Assembly: GCA_024809215.1 (NCBI GenBank)
Contig: JANUBW010000006.1
Coordinates: 124,936 to 188,935 of the forward strand
Length of the DNA stretch: 64,000 nt
Source: Niastella sp. OAS944
GTDB taxonomy: Bacteria; Bacteroidota; Bacteroidia; Chitinophagales; Chitinophagaceae
Reading direction: 5' to 3'
The notes under the pieces: model-generated
Seen by the model: the letters and a program-made list of their open reading frames with translations, nothing else
What the model was told of the DNA's origin: nothing
Databases searched by the model: none
Position numbers and translations under genes: made by a program
Part shown: positions 33,760 to 42,144 of the stretch, piece after piece
Numbering within the stretch: the first letter of the stretch is position 1
Layout of the letters: each line of letters opens with the position of its first letter

Positions 33760-35193
33760 ATGACTCATTTACAATTTCTGGCATTACTTCCATTTATGAT
33801 ACTGGCCACTGCAGCCATAGTGGTGATCCTGCTTATAGCTTTCAGGCAAAGCCATACCGTAATACAGGTAACGGGTTTTGTTTTAATGTGTGGTGTTGTA
33901 TTTGCCATGTGGTATGTGCGCGATGCCCTGCCGCGTGAAGTGCCGCCACTGCTGGTGGTTGATGGGTTTGCTGCGTTATTTACCGGGTTGATCATATTTT
34001 CAGTACTGGTGGTTGGATTGCTTAGCTATATCTATTTTGAAGAACGCGAAGAGAATCCTAAAGAATATTATATCCTGCTTTTTCTGGCCACATTAGGCTC
34101 TGCCGTATTGACCATTAGCCGGCATTTTGTGTCGTTATTTATTGGGTTGGAATTGTTGAGCGTAAGCCTGTATGCATTGATAGCGTATTTGCGCAACCGA
34201 AACAATGCGGTGGAAGCAGGCATGAAATACCTGGTGCTGGCAGCTTTGTCATCGGCCTTTCTTTTGTTTGGTATGGCGCTGATATATATGGAAACGGGCA
34301 GCATGGAATTTGCTGCCATTGGGCGTGTTATTAGTTCCTCGGGGGCTTCGGTATTGTTCCTGATGGGAATTGGTTTAATTGTGGTGGCCATTGGGTTTAA
34401 ACTGGCATTGGTGCCATTTCATTTATGGGCGGCCGATGTATACCAGGGCGCGCCGGCGCCGGTAACGGCGTTTATTGCCACGGTTTCCAAAATCGGCGTT
34501 TTTGCCGTTTTTATACGTTTTGCGCAGGCCGTACATTTACAGGAGAATCACCTGGCGGTTACTGTTTTTACCATCATCGCCATTGCCTGTATGATCGCTG
34601 GCAATGTGCTGGCGCTGATGCAGCAGAACATTAAACGGCTGCTGGCGTATTCATCCATTGCGCATTTCGGTTATTTGCTGGTGGCGTTTTTGTCGGGCAA
34701 TGCCGGTGTTGGCGCCGCCGTATTTTACCTGCTGGCGTATTCAATAACCTTGTTGTCGGCCTTTGGTATTATAACGCTGTTATCGACCCAACGCCGCGAT
34801 GCCGATGAGTTAAGCGGATATCGCGGATTGTTTTGGCGAAGCCCATTGACGGCTGCCATCTTTACCGTTGCTTTATTATCATTGGCCGGCATTCCACTAA
34901 CTGCTGGTTTTCCTGCCAAATTCTTTATACTCACAGCCGGTGTACAGCAACATATGTGGTTGCTGGCGGTGGTGCTGGCGTTAAGCAGTGTAATTGGGTT
35001 GTATTATTACCTGCGCATCATCAGCACCCTGTTTGCCGCACCGCCATTAACACCCGTTAAGGAAAGGACCCTGCATCCATTCTTTTATGCTGCAACATAT
35101 ACGTCGCTTGTTGTACTGATGTTTCTGTTAGGTTATCTCGGTGTTTTTCCTGGTTTTGTGGTTGATACGGTAGCTGCGTTTTTGAAAGTTTAG
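33760..35193 (+). CDS. nuoN: NADH-quinone oxidoreductase subunit N
   Basis: Proximal antiporter-like subunit, 477 residues from the ATG at 33760 (MTHLQFLALLP); the frame upstream runs through the repeat tract to a GTG and is not convincing. The channel Glu is in LFIGLELLSVSLYALIAYL and the Lys in FKLALVPFHLWAADVYQGAP and VSKIGVF. It closes the nuo operon. Its stop codon overlaps the stop codon of a T9SS type B remnant on the other strand, and no hairpin terminator is evident. Confidence 0.96.
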   Translation: MTHLQFLALLPFMILATAAIVVILLIAFRQSHTVIQVTGFVLMCGVVFAMWYVRDALPREVPPLLVVDGFAALFTGLIIFSVLVVGLLSYIYFEEREENPKEYYILLFLATLGSAVLTISRHFVSLFIGLELLSVSLYALIAYLRNRNNAVEAGMKYLVLAALSSAFLLFGMALIYMETGSMEFAAIGRVISSSGASVLFLMGIGLIVVAIGFKLALVPFHLWAADVYQGAPAPVTAFIATVSKIGVFAVFIRFAQAVHLQENHLAVTVFTIIAIACMIAGNVLALMQQNIKRLLAYSSIAHFGYLLVAFLSGNAGVGAAVFYLLAYSITLLSAFGIITLLSTQRRDADELSGYRGLFWRSPLTAAIFTVALLSLAGIPLTAGFPAKFFILTAGVQQHMWLLAVVLALSSVIGLYYYLRIISTLFAAPPLTPVKERTLHPFFYAATYTSLVVLMFLLGYLGVFPGFVVDTVAAFLKV

Positions 35194-35330
35194 CGAACCA
35201 ACGTAAAGGCCCCTTTTTTAGTTACAGTCCTTCCTAAATAGTCAATACCCGAAACCATATACACAAACGTTCCGGGGTCCTGCTTTTTACCTTGCACCGT
35301 TCCGTCCCCGATTTCTGACCTCGGCATTCC
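35190..35330 (-). pseudogene. Remnant of a T9SS type B (gliding-associated) C-terminal sorting domain
   Basis: Translation of the minus strand gives about 45 residues ending DPGTFVYMVSGIDYLGRT, then VTKKGAFTLVR and a stop. The pattern G-T-F/Y-V-Y/W-x(3)-G-x-D-Y-x-G-K/R then KKGxFxLxR-stop is the end of the type B/gliding-motility C-terminal sorting domain. The body of the gene is missing: upstream in the same frame is the stop codon of the fnIII-like gene at 35331. Its stop (35190-35192) overlaps the nuoN stop (35191-35193). Most likely the 3' relic of a lost T9SS cargo gene. Confidence 0.65.
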
Positions 35331-35945
35331 TTAAGCAATAAATCTGGAAACAATATCAGTATATGTAATTTGATTACGCGCCCCGATAGCGGCCATTTGA
35401 AAGAAGAATTGTATGCCGAGGGGCAGATCGGATATAACAATTTTCCGTTGGGTACTGGTAATGGTTTCCCACTTAGTTTCATTATTTACAGGACCTCGGG
35501 TATATTGGTACTGGTATGCTTTGGCGCCTTTTACTCTTTTTGACTGTAATATTATTTGACCATTCATTGGTCCAGGCAAAACTTTAAACTCCCCGGGTTT
35601 TTCCAGCTTTGCATTTTTGGGCGGTTTAGCGGTCTCATATCCGCTGGTTAAGATCAGCCATTCATCCCCTTTAGCTTTCAACTGTATTGTTTCACCGAGT
35701 TCCCGTAATAAAGAAATGAGTTTTTCTTTAAAATCGTTTTTGATTATGATCATTTGGGTGTCGCCATTCCAGGCTTCCTGCCTGTAGTGCTGAAATTGTT
35801 CTAATGTTTTTTGGATAGGTGGTAATAACGTTTGTATATCGAGCCAGTCTTTGTTGTTATGCAGACTATTCCAAATAAAATAAGCTATTTCATTCAGTTC
35901 AGCGTCGTTGTGTTTACGAAAATTCAATGCAAGCTTCCTGTTCAT
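35331..35945 (-). CDS. Hypothetical protein with fibronectin type III-like C-terminus
   Basis: 204-residue cytosolic-looking protein without signal peptide. The N-terminal half is helical; the C-terminal half (KVLPGPMNGQIILQSKRVKG, then AYQYQYTRGP, then ISDLPLGIQFFFQMAAIGA) has the strand pattern of a fibronectin type III fold, a layout common in small Bacteroidota hypothetical proteins. The role is unknown. Its stop codon is in frame with, and immediately precedes, the T9SS type B remnant, which suggests that the junction was formed by a deletion or insertion. Confidence 0.65.
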   Translation of the reverse strand: MNRKLALNFRKHNDAELNEIAYFIWNSLHNNKDWLDIQTLLPPIQKTLEQFQHYRQEAWNGDTQMIIIKNDFKEKLISLLRELGETIQLKAKGDEWLILTSGYETAKPPKNAKLEKPGEFKVLPGPMNGQIILQSKRVKGAKAYQYQYTRGPVNNETKWETITSTQRKIVISDLPLGIQFFFQMAAIGARNQITYTDIVSRFIA

Positions 35946-36349
35946 ACAGTTAGTTTAATAGTTAATAAAATTAACTGTGCATCGAATCCTTTGTGCAGGT
36001 AATCTCCCCGGTTAGAAAATAATTAAAGCGGTGCGGTTGCATTTATACGTGCAACAGTAGTCGTTCTGTAATAAAGTTATAGAATTGTTGATCAACTGAC
36101 CAAAAATATTTACAGCTTCCGTAATTTTTTGACATAAGACAAATGATTTAGGTTAGAATCGGTAAGAGTTATCAGCTTTTACCGCTCTTAGATAAACATT
36201 TATAAAAGCCGTTATTATTTAACTGTTTATAACAGTTATTGGTATTTGTTACCAGCTTTTATGGTTATTTGATAAGTATTATTGAACGCTGACTGTAAAT
36301 ATAAAAAGCTGATAAGGATCAGTAAATGCCGTTGAGTATTTGCAAAAAA

Positions 36350-36383
36350 CTGCTAACTTTTTGAAAAACTTAGCAGCTTTTTG
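36350..36383 (+). terminator. Terminator-like hairpin in AT-rich region
   Basis: CTGCTAACTTTTTG and AAAAACTTAGCAG pair with one mismatch and are followed by CTTTTTG. No plus-strand gene ends nearby, so its use as a terminator is doubtful; it may belong to the repeat structure of this region. Confidence 0.35.
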
Positions 36384-36548
36384 TAAAAGCAGATATGTTA
36401 CAATATCTGTTAGTTGCTTTTCTTAAAAGTTAATAAACATTCTAAAAAGTTGTTGATTTTTTCGGATTGTTACCTGTGGTCTCATTTATCTGATAAATAT
36501 CAATGAAATTTAGCCAGGCAGTTTGATTATTTGCCAAAAAATTGGTTT

Positions 36549-36573
36549 GTTTGATCTGAAATAGCGATCAAAC
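36549..36573. promoter_or_regulatory. Inverted repeat immediately upstream of the small membrane protein gene
   Basis: 8-bp arms GTTTGATC and GATCAAAC with a 9-bp spacer, ending 9 bp before the ATG at 36583. It could be an operator or a translation-blocking hairpin. Confidence 0.35.
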
Positions 36574-36582
36574 CCTCGCTTT

Positions 36583-36792
36583 ATGGATGAAAACGGAATT
36601 GTAGACAGAAGAACAAACGATCAATCAATTCCCTCTGCAGTACTCGTAAGTTTATTTATTTGCCCGTTGCTTTATGGCATTTTCTTCAGGCAGAATAGTT
36701 TGACCGAGCTTATAGCAGGCGTTTTTATAGTGTTAGTTTTGATTGGATTGATAAAAATAGTACCGGAATATAAGTATGAGTTTTATGAATAA
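36583..36792 (+). CDS. Small two-helix membrane protein, unknown
   Basis: 69 residues: a charged N-terminus (DENGIVDRRTND), then two hydrophobic segments (about 18-36 and 44-60) and a short acidic tail. No family recognised. It is 21 bp upstream of a PH-like membrane protein on the same strand, probably in one transcript. The inverted repeat directly before its start may control it. Confidence 0.55.
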   Translation: MDENGIVDRRTNDQSIPSAVLVSLFICPLLYGIFFRQNSLTELIAGVFIVLVLIGLIKIVPEYKYEFYE

Positions 36793-36813
36793 CTGTAGAA
36801 CAATCTTAAGCTA

Positions 36814-37275
36814 ATGGAAAAACAAGAAATTGTACTAAAGAAAAGCAAACAGAAGTTGATTGTGCGTGTTGTGATCAGCGGATTGATTGCTATTGGTTGC
36901 ATTATAGGATCATTTATGGTTTGGCAGAATAAAGATGGGCAATGGGTAGTTGTCTTATGCGGATCGGTATCGTTGGTTGCGTGTATATATTATATCCGGG
37001 AGTTACGTAATCGAAAAATTGAAATGGTTATTTCAGCAGAAGGCATTCGTTTGCGGGGCAAGGAATTTTATCCTTGGGCATCAATAGAAAGCTTTTCAAC
37101 AGAAGTTGATGAAGATAATGTAGCTCTTGTATTACATATGAAGGGCCAGACCAGTGTACAATTTGATGTCACTATTCTGGAAATAAAGAAAAAAGAATTG
37201 ATCGATCTGATCCTGGCATATGGACAACCTATCGGCCTTTATTATAAAAAGCCAAAATGGAGTTTGCTGGTTTAG
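36814..37275 (+). CDS. Membrane protein with PH-like domain (STM3941-like)
   Basis: 153 residues: cytosolic N-terminus, two membrane helices (about 17-36 and 46-63), then a soluble domain of alternating strands with the typical bacterial PH-like sequence ISAEGIRLRGKEFYPWASIE followed by a C-terminal helix (KKKELIDLILAYG). The layout resembles STM3941 or YcxB-like proteins of unknown function; this is a fold-level suggestion only. Ends in a perfect 13-bp hairpin. A possible distant relative is the frameshifted gene at 42789. Confidence 0.65.
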   Translation: MEKQEIVLKKSKQKLIVRVVISGLIAIGCIIGSFMVWQNKDGQWVVVLCGSVSLVACIYYIRELRNRKIEMVISAEGIRLRGKEFYPWASIESFSTEVDEDNVALVLHMKGQTSVQFDVTILEIKKKELIDLILAYGQPIGLYYKKPKWSLLV

Positions 37276-37308
37276 TTTTTTACAAAGAATCTAATAACCA
37301 GCAAACTC
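37260..37308 (+). terminator. Hairpin overlapping the PH-like gene stop codon
   Basis: Perfect 13-bp arms GAGTTTGCTGGTT (37260-37272) and AACCAGCAAACTC (37296-37308). The left arm lies in the last codons of the gene; the loop contains GTTTTTT. Confidence 0.65.
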
Positions 37309-37337
37309 AACTGAGGACTATGCACTAAGAACTAAAC
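37305..37337. repeat. AACTAAGAACT-like repeat tract
   Basis: CTCAACTGAGGACTATGCAC then TAAGAACTAAAC, degenerate units related to the tract at 18994-19027, lying between the PH-like gene terminator and the SDR stop codon. Confidence 0.45.
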
Positions 37338-38099
37338 ATTTATCCCACCGCTCACTTCAATCCTTTGCCCATTTACCCAACGAGCTTCATCAGTACACAA
37401 AAACGCAACTACAGGACCGATGTCGTTTTCAGCTTCGCCAACACGGTTCAAAGGAGAAAGTGCGCCTAAGCGTTCCTGCAATTGTGGGTTACTGCGAATG
37501 GTTGCATTGTTGAAATCGGTAGCAACGGGACCGGGCGCTACAATGTTTACGGTTATACCTCTGGGACCAAACTCCCGCGCCATATATTTCGTTAGCACTT
37601 CAACGGCGCCTTTCATAGAGGCATACACGGAGTAACCCGGATTGGTGAAGCGGGTAGTGCCGGTTGAAATATTGATCACGCGGCCATTGTTGTTAATTAA
37701 GGGCAAACATTTCTGCGTTAAAAAATAAACGCCTTTGAAATGTACGTTTAAAAATTCATCGAACATTTCTTCGGTCACTTTATCAATTGTAGCGCCACCG
37801 CCAATACCGGCATTGTTAATGAGGCAATCGAATGCGTTGGTATTCCATTTCGATTGTAAAGTAGCAGACAGTTCCTGCACAAACGGGTCAATGGCTTTAA
37901 TGTTAGCCATATCGAGGCGCAATGCAGCAGCTTTGCGGCCCAGGGCTTCAATAGCCTTTACGGTTTCATCGGCGGCCTCTTTATTGTTTACATAGGTCAA
38001 TATTACATCTATTCCTTTTTTAGCAAGGTTGATGGCCATATCTTTTCCCAGTCCACGGCTGCCACCGGTAACTAATGCAATTTTTGTTGTTGTTGACAT
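37332..38099 (-). CDS. SDR family NAD(P)-dependent oxidoreductase
   Basis: 255-residue classical short-chain dehydrogenase/reductase. Cofactor loop TGGSRGLG (11-18), NNAG (95-98), and the catalytic triad Ser145, Tyr159, Lys163 (YASMK) are present; the C-terminal NGQRIEVSGG is typical. The basic residue in the TGGSRGLG loop suggests NADP(H) preference. Substrate unknown. It lies 105 bp downstream of a small AraC-type regulator on the same strand, a frequent pairing suggesting local control. Confidence 0.92.
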   Translation of the reverse strand: MSTTTKIALVTGGSRGLGKDMAINLAKKGIDVILTYVNNKEAADETVKAIEALGRKAAALRLDMANIKAIDPFVQELSATLQSKWNTNAFDCLINNAGIGGGATIDKVTEEMFDEFLNVHFKGVYFLTQKCLPLINNNGRVINISTGTTRFTNPGYSVYASMKGAVEVLTKYMAREFGPRGITVNIVAPGPVATDFNNATIRSNPQLQERLGALSPLNRVGEAENDIGPVVAFLCTDEARWVNGQRIEVSGGINV

Positions 38100-38204
38100 G
38101 ATTTACTGTTTATGACACAAAATTGCAGGCAAATTGAATACCGGGTATGGTGACTGTTTAAGGAAAAATGGTGAGTGTTTAAGAATTAAGTGCAACAACA
38201 AATG

Positions 38205-38576
38205 TTACAAACTATCTCTATACGTTTTCGGCGTCATTTTTACGTATTTTTTAAAAAATTTGGTGAAGTTGGAGGGGTCATAGGTGAGTTGGCGGGCAAT
38301 TTCTGCTACAGGGAGGTTAGTATTGGTGAGCAATTCTTTGGAGAGTATTACCAGCTTTTCTTCAAACAGATCGCAGGCCGAGCGGCCCGTAACGGCTTTA
38401 ACGGTATTACTTAAATGAATGGGGTGAATGTTCATTATTCTGGCCAGGTCGCTGATCTCATGCATGACCTCCACACCGCCGGCTTTCAGTTCCAGCATAT
38501 GTTTATCAAGCTCGGCCTCGTACTGATGTACGATCTCTTTTTGACGCGCTGAAACTTTTGTGGCTGTGATTGTCAT
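38205..38576 (-). CDS. Small AraC-type HTH transcriptional regulator
   Basis: 123 residues from the ATG at 38576 (MTITATKVSARQKEI); the longer reading frame begins in a hydrophobic stretch with no family likeness. Essentially only the AraC double HTH is present: first helix-turn-helix around ISDLARIMNIHPIHLSNTVK and second around LPVAEIARQLTYDPSNFTKF with the FKKYVKMTPKTYR ending. It lacks a ligand-binding domain. Likely regulates itself and the SDR gene downstream. Confidence 0.88.
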   Translation of the reverse strand: MTITATKVSARQKEIVHQYEAELDKHMLELKAGGVEVMHEISDLARIMNIHPIHLSNTVKAVTGRSACDLFEEKLVILSKELLTNTNLPVAEIARQLTYDPSNFTKFFKKYVKMTPKTYRDSL

Positions 38577-38693
38577 TCTATGAAATATACATTTAAAATA
38601 AGAAACATTTGCACTTATAATTTGCCGAAGTAGGAGGTAGGAAGTAGGAAAGACGAAATGCAGAAATTTCTTTTGAGCTTTAAAATTCAACCT

Positions 38694-38728
38694 CTTCTTA
38701 CATCATACCTCTTACATCATACTTCCTG
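38694..38728. repeat. CTTACATCATAC tandem repeat
   Basis: Two to three units of CCTCTTCTTACATCATA and CTTACATCATACTTCC at the 3' end of the ABC ATPase gene and beyond; a separate AGTAGGAGGTAGGAAGTAGG tract lies at 38628-38650. Confidence 0.45.
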
Positions 38729-39691
38729 CCTGAATGTCACATAAACCACATCACCCTGCGACTGTTCAATATTGTCGATCTTTACGATCATCATGGCATC
38801 GGGCAACGCTACTTCTACTTCATAATGGCTACCCAAATAGGCAATATCCGTTACTATACCTGCTACCGACGTTTTGCTTTTTTTAGCAACCAGGGTAAAT
38901 GCTTCGGGCCTTAAGAACAATTGTTTCTTATTGCCATAGCTGTTGGGTATTTCGCCAAATTCGGCGGCTTCCGTTCTTGTGAACGAATTGTATTTTCCAA
39001 ACAAACCTGCAGCATATTCATTAATGGGTTGGTGATATATTTTTTCAGGCGTGTCCTGCTGAATGATTTGCCCGCTTTTCATCACTATGATCTCATCGGC
39101 CCAGCTAAGTGCGTCAACGGGGTCGTGAGAAACCATCAAACAGGTAATACCCAGTTTCTCACCCATGGCTTTTATAACAGCCCGTAAGGTATTCCGGTGC
39201 AGATTATCGAGGTTCGAGAAAGGTTCATCCAGTAAGAACAATTTGGGAGCGCCAATCAGCAGCCGCGCCATGGCGATCCGTTGTTTTTCTCCACCCGAAA
39301 CCTGGTCGGTTTTGCGTTTCAGCAAATGTTTAATGTGGCAGATCTCGTACAGGGACTGCGCTTCTACTTCGGGTAATGTATTGGCGTATTCCAGTATTTC
39401 TTCTACCCGGTAATTGTTGCGCAGTTCAAAATGTTGCGACAAATACGCCATTTGCGGATGGCCGGGTATCAGTCGTTCATTGGGGCCTTCAACATGTTTA
39501 TTGTCGAACACCACATCGCCGCTATCGGGTTGAACCAGTCCACCAATGATCTTCATCAACGTACTTTTACCAGAGCCGGATTCGCCAACGATGGCCAGTT
39601 TTTGAAATTTTTTCTGTGTGAATGAGATCTCCTGCAGCACCGCATTGCCATTCATTTGCTTACTTACCGCTAATACCTTTAATAACGCCAT
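38717..39691 (-). CDS. ABC transporter ATP-binding protein with TOBE-like C-terminus (orphan)
   Basis: 324-residue importer-type ATPase. Walker A GESGSGKST (36-44), signature VSGGEKQR (131-138), Walker B LFLLDEP (151-157), and H-loop SHD with His189. The C-terminal 90 residues (QLFLRPEAFTLVA and following) form a TOBE-like domain as in iron, polyamine or sulfate/molybdate importers. No permease or binding-protein gene is visible nearby, so its transporter partners must be encoded elsewhere. A good promoter lies at 39733-39763. Confidence 0.9.
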   Translation of the reverse strand: MALLKVLAVSKQMNGNAVLQEISFTQKKFQKLAIVGESGSGKSTLMKIIGGLVQPDSGDVVFDNKHVEGPNERLIPGHPQMAYLSQHFELRNNYRVEEILEYANTLPEVEAQSLYEICHIKHLLKRKTDQVSGGEKQRIAMARLLIGAPKLFLLDEPFSNLDNLHRNTLRAVIKAMGEKLGITCLMVSHDPVDALSWADEIIVMKSGQIIQQDTPEKIYHQPINEYAAGLFGKYNSFTRTEAAEFGEIPNSYGNKKQLFLRPEAFTLVAKKSKTSVAGIVTDIAYLGSHYEVEVALPDAMMIVKIDNIEQSQGDVVYVTFRQEV

Positions 39692-39732
39692 ATTGCCCTA
39701 TGAATTATAGAAAAATGCTATTTATTGGGGCT

Positions 39733-39763
39733 CAAAAGTAGTTTAAAAGAATTTAATCATCAA
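39733..39763 (-). promoter_or_regulatory. Bacteroidota-type promoter for the ABC ATPase gene
   Basis: On the minus strand TTG (39761-39763), a 20-bp spacer, and TACTTTTG (39733-39740), an exact match to the -7 consensus TAnnTTTG. The start codon is 41 bp beyond. Confidence 0.55.
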
Positions 39764-39804
39764 TGGGTGAACCGATTGTTGTTAAAGAGGCCGTTTCATT
39801 ATTA

Positions 39805-41718
39805 CTAAATCCCCATCCTCTTCTTTAACTCATTATACCTGGGGTCAGCTTTCACCACCTTATAGGGTGGGTATTCGATAAAGCAGGCAACGGGGCCCAT
39901 TCTTTTATCGATGCATTCGTTCAGGTAGGAAAAAACTTTTTCAATATCACCAATGCCTAACCAAACGGCTGCCAGATCGCCATCAACAACAGAATCGGGT
40001 TCTTCCTGTTGGCGTAATTCAAGTTTGTGAACACATTCCAGGGCTTTGTCCATCATACCACAGCGGGCATAAGCCACACCAAGGCCCATCAAACCTTTCA
40101 ATGGATGACCGGTAAGGCGGTGTACTTCTTTAAATAATTCAAGCGACGTTTGCCAGTCGCCCCGCATACCAATGGCCCATGCTTTCAGCTCAATGGCGCT
40201 GCGCATTTCGGGGTTCATCTCTAATAATTTCTCGGCCTGGCGTACGGCATCATCGAACCGTTCGCTAAACATATACATCATGCCCAGTGAGCGAATGATG
40301 GTGGGGGAGAGTGGGTCTATTTGTTCTGCCTGTTCAAGCACTTTTACGGCCTGTGGCTTTTCGTTGTGGGCTATATAGTAAAATCCAAGCAGGTCATAGG
40401 CTTCAACCCGGCTGGGGTTTAGTTCTATGGCTTTTTGTAAAGCATCATACGCCTGTTGCCATTTCCATTCATAATATAAAAAAGCCATGGCTTTGGCAAT
40501 ATGTCCTTCGGCAATGGTACCATCCAATTCCAGGGCTTTATCGGCATATTGATGTCCGATCTCAAAAGCGGTGTGTGGTATCATTTGTCCCATGGTGCCA
40601 AGGCTGCAATAGCATTGCGCTACCATGGCATGTGCTTCGGCATATGATGGTTCAATGGCAATGGCCTGTTTAAAACATTCAATGGCTTTGCGGGTATCGG
40701 CCGGGGTGATCTTGTTTTTAAAATGCAGTCCTTTCAGGTAATGCGTATAGGCAGCAATGTTTTTGACGCTCGATTTTATGGCGGGTCTTTGTGCGCCGGT
40801 AAGGTTTTCTTTTAGCTTGTTGGCAATAATGCCGCTGATCTCGTCCTGCACTTCAAAAATATCGTCGAGTTTGCGATCGTAGGTCTCGCTCCAAATATGA
40901 AAACCGTCGGCGGCATTTATGAGCTGGGCAGTGATGCGAACGCGGTTGCCTGCCTTACGCACGCTTCCTTCCAGTATTTTATCAACGTTCAGCTGAATGG
41001 CGATGTCGCGAATGTCGTCGTGCCTTCCTTTGAATGCAAAGGCGGAGGTGCGGGAAGTAACCTGCAGACCGTCTACCCGGGTAAGGGTGTTCAGCAGTTC
41101 TTCGGTAATACCGTCGCTGAAATATTCATTTTCGGGGTCGGCGCTCATATTTACAAAAGGCAGTACGGCCAGTTTGTTTACCGGGGCGGCCGTTTTGCCG
41201 CGTACTTCATTGCGGCCGGGCACTACAATGCCACTATTGGCAATGGCAAAAACCCGCACGGGCTGTTTTATATTTTTCAGTTCATAATAACCCATATCCC
41301 GGGTTTGAATAAGTTCCTGGTTGCGGAGCTCATCGTACACTTTTTCCGATACAAAAACACCACCGGGAACGGCCAGCGATTCAATACGGGAGGCCAGGTT
41401 TACCCCATCGCCATAAATTGATTCTTCTTCAATGATAACGTCGCCGGTATGAATGCCAATGCGGAGGTCAACTTTAGGATGCTGCTGCAACTGTTGCTGA
41501 ATTTCGATAGCCGCATGTACGCTATCGATGGCGCTGTTGAAAATGCTCAATGAGCCATCGCCATAATATTGTAAAATTTTTCCATGAAAGCGGGCAATAG
41601 TATCCTCCAGCACCTCTTTCAGTCGCTGGCGTTTAATTCGGGCCAGTTGTTCATTTTCCTGCATTAAGGCGGTATAACCGGTCATGTCGGCAAAAAGTAT
41701 AGCAGCAAGTTGTCGCAT
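39805..41718 (-). CDS. Class III adenylate/guanylate cyclase with TolB-like and TPR regions
   Basis: 637 residues from the ATG at 41718 (MRQLAAILFADMTGYT). Residues 1-165 form a class III cyclase domain: metal Asp11 (FADMTGYT) and Asp54 (YYGDGSLSIF), and transition-state Asn107 and Arg111 (GDGVNLASRIE). The usual base-selecting Lys is Gln50 and the second selecting position is Ser100. About 190-320 is a TolB/FlgO-like region (LAVLPFVNMSADPENEYFSD), followed by TPR repeats to the end. This architecture is widespread, and its cyclic nucleotide product is usually unproven. Confidence 0.88.
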   Translation of the reverse strand: MRQLAAILFADMTGYTALMQENEQLARIKRQRLKEVLEDTIARFHGKILQYYGDGSLSIFNSAIDSVHAAIEIQQQLQQHPKVDLRIGIHTGDVIIEEESIYGDGVNLASRIESLAVPGGVFVSEKVYDELRNQELIQTRDMGYYELKNIKQPVRVFAIANSGIVVPGRNEVRGKTAAPVNKLAVLPFVNMSADPENEYFSDGITEELLNTLTRVDGLQVTSRTSAFAFKGRHDDIRDIAIQLNVDKILEGSVRKAGNRVRITAQLINAADGFHIWSETYDRKLDDIFEVQDEISGIIANKLKENLTGAQRPAIKSSVKNIAAYTHYLKGLHFKNKITPADTRKAIECFKQAIAIEPSYAEAHAMVAQCYCSLGTMGQMIPHTAFEIGHQYADKALELDGTIAEGHIAKAMAFLYYEWKWQQAYDALQKAIELNPSRVEAYDLLGFYYIAHNEKPQAVKVLEQAEQIDPLSPTIIRSLGMMYMFSERFDDAVRQAEKLLEMNPEMRSAIELKAWAIGMRGDWQTSLELFKEVHRLTGHPLKGLMGLGVAYARCGMMDKALECVHKLELRQQEEPDSVVDGDLAAVWLGIGDIEKVFSYLNECIDKRMGPVACFIEYPPYKVVKADPRYNELKKRMGI

Positions 41719-42144
41719 GGTGCAATTTAAGTAAAAAAGGCAAGGAGGCAACGAGGCAACAAGGCAATGGAAAAAGAGTACCTATTTCTTTAGGATACTG
41801 AACCGGGGAGCTGCTGGTTTGTTAAGGGACCCATTTCGGATTAACGATTAACCATTAATTAAGACGATTGATCATTGACGTTTGAATTATTCACATCGAA
41901 TATTGCTGGTATAGTTATTGGTATGGTGGGGCCGATCGGTTGTTTATAGATGTTATTACATACCAAATTGAAAAACCAGAAGGCGTAGTTTTTCAAACCA
42001 TTACAACCTTTATCCTTTATTACATAATAGCCATGAATGCTTTTTACTCCGCCGCGTCGAATAGATAAACGGGAAGGCCCTGTTCAGCCAGCTGGCGGAC
42101 GGGGTTCTTGTTTTAATGAATTTTGCTGAGTATTTTGGCGGCAT
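41719..42144. other. Intergenic region with two short-repeat tracts
   Basis: Divergent gap between the cyclase and the lipoprotein gene. It holds AGGCAACGAGGCAACAAGG-type units (41738-41772) and ATTAACGATTAACCATTAATT-type units (41838-41865). Nothing gene-like is seen. TTG, 20 bp, TATTTTGG ends 7 bp before the lipoprotein ATG and resembles a weak promoter for a near-leaderless message. Confidence 0.5.

Larger units (their letters stand above)
35946..36582. other. AT-rich intergenic region with recurring 13-mer and palindromes
   Basis: No convincing gene in 637 bp. The 13-mer TTAnCAGCTTTTW occurs at 36169-36181, 36249-36261, 36370-36382 and, on the minus strand, 36303-36315. Palindromes include AACTGTTTATAACAGTT (36221-36237) and a 14-bp-arm hairpin at 36350-36376. 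GTTTGATC and GATCAAAC (36549-36556, 36566-36573) form an inverted repeat just before the next start codon. Base composition is much more AT-rich than the flanking genes. Confidence 0.6.
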
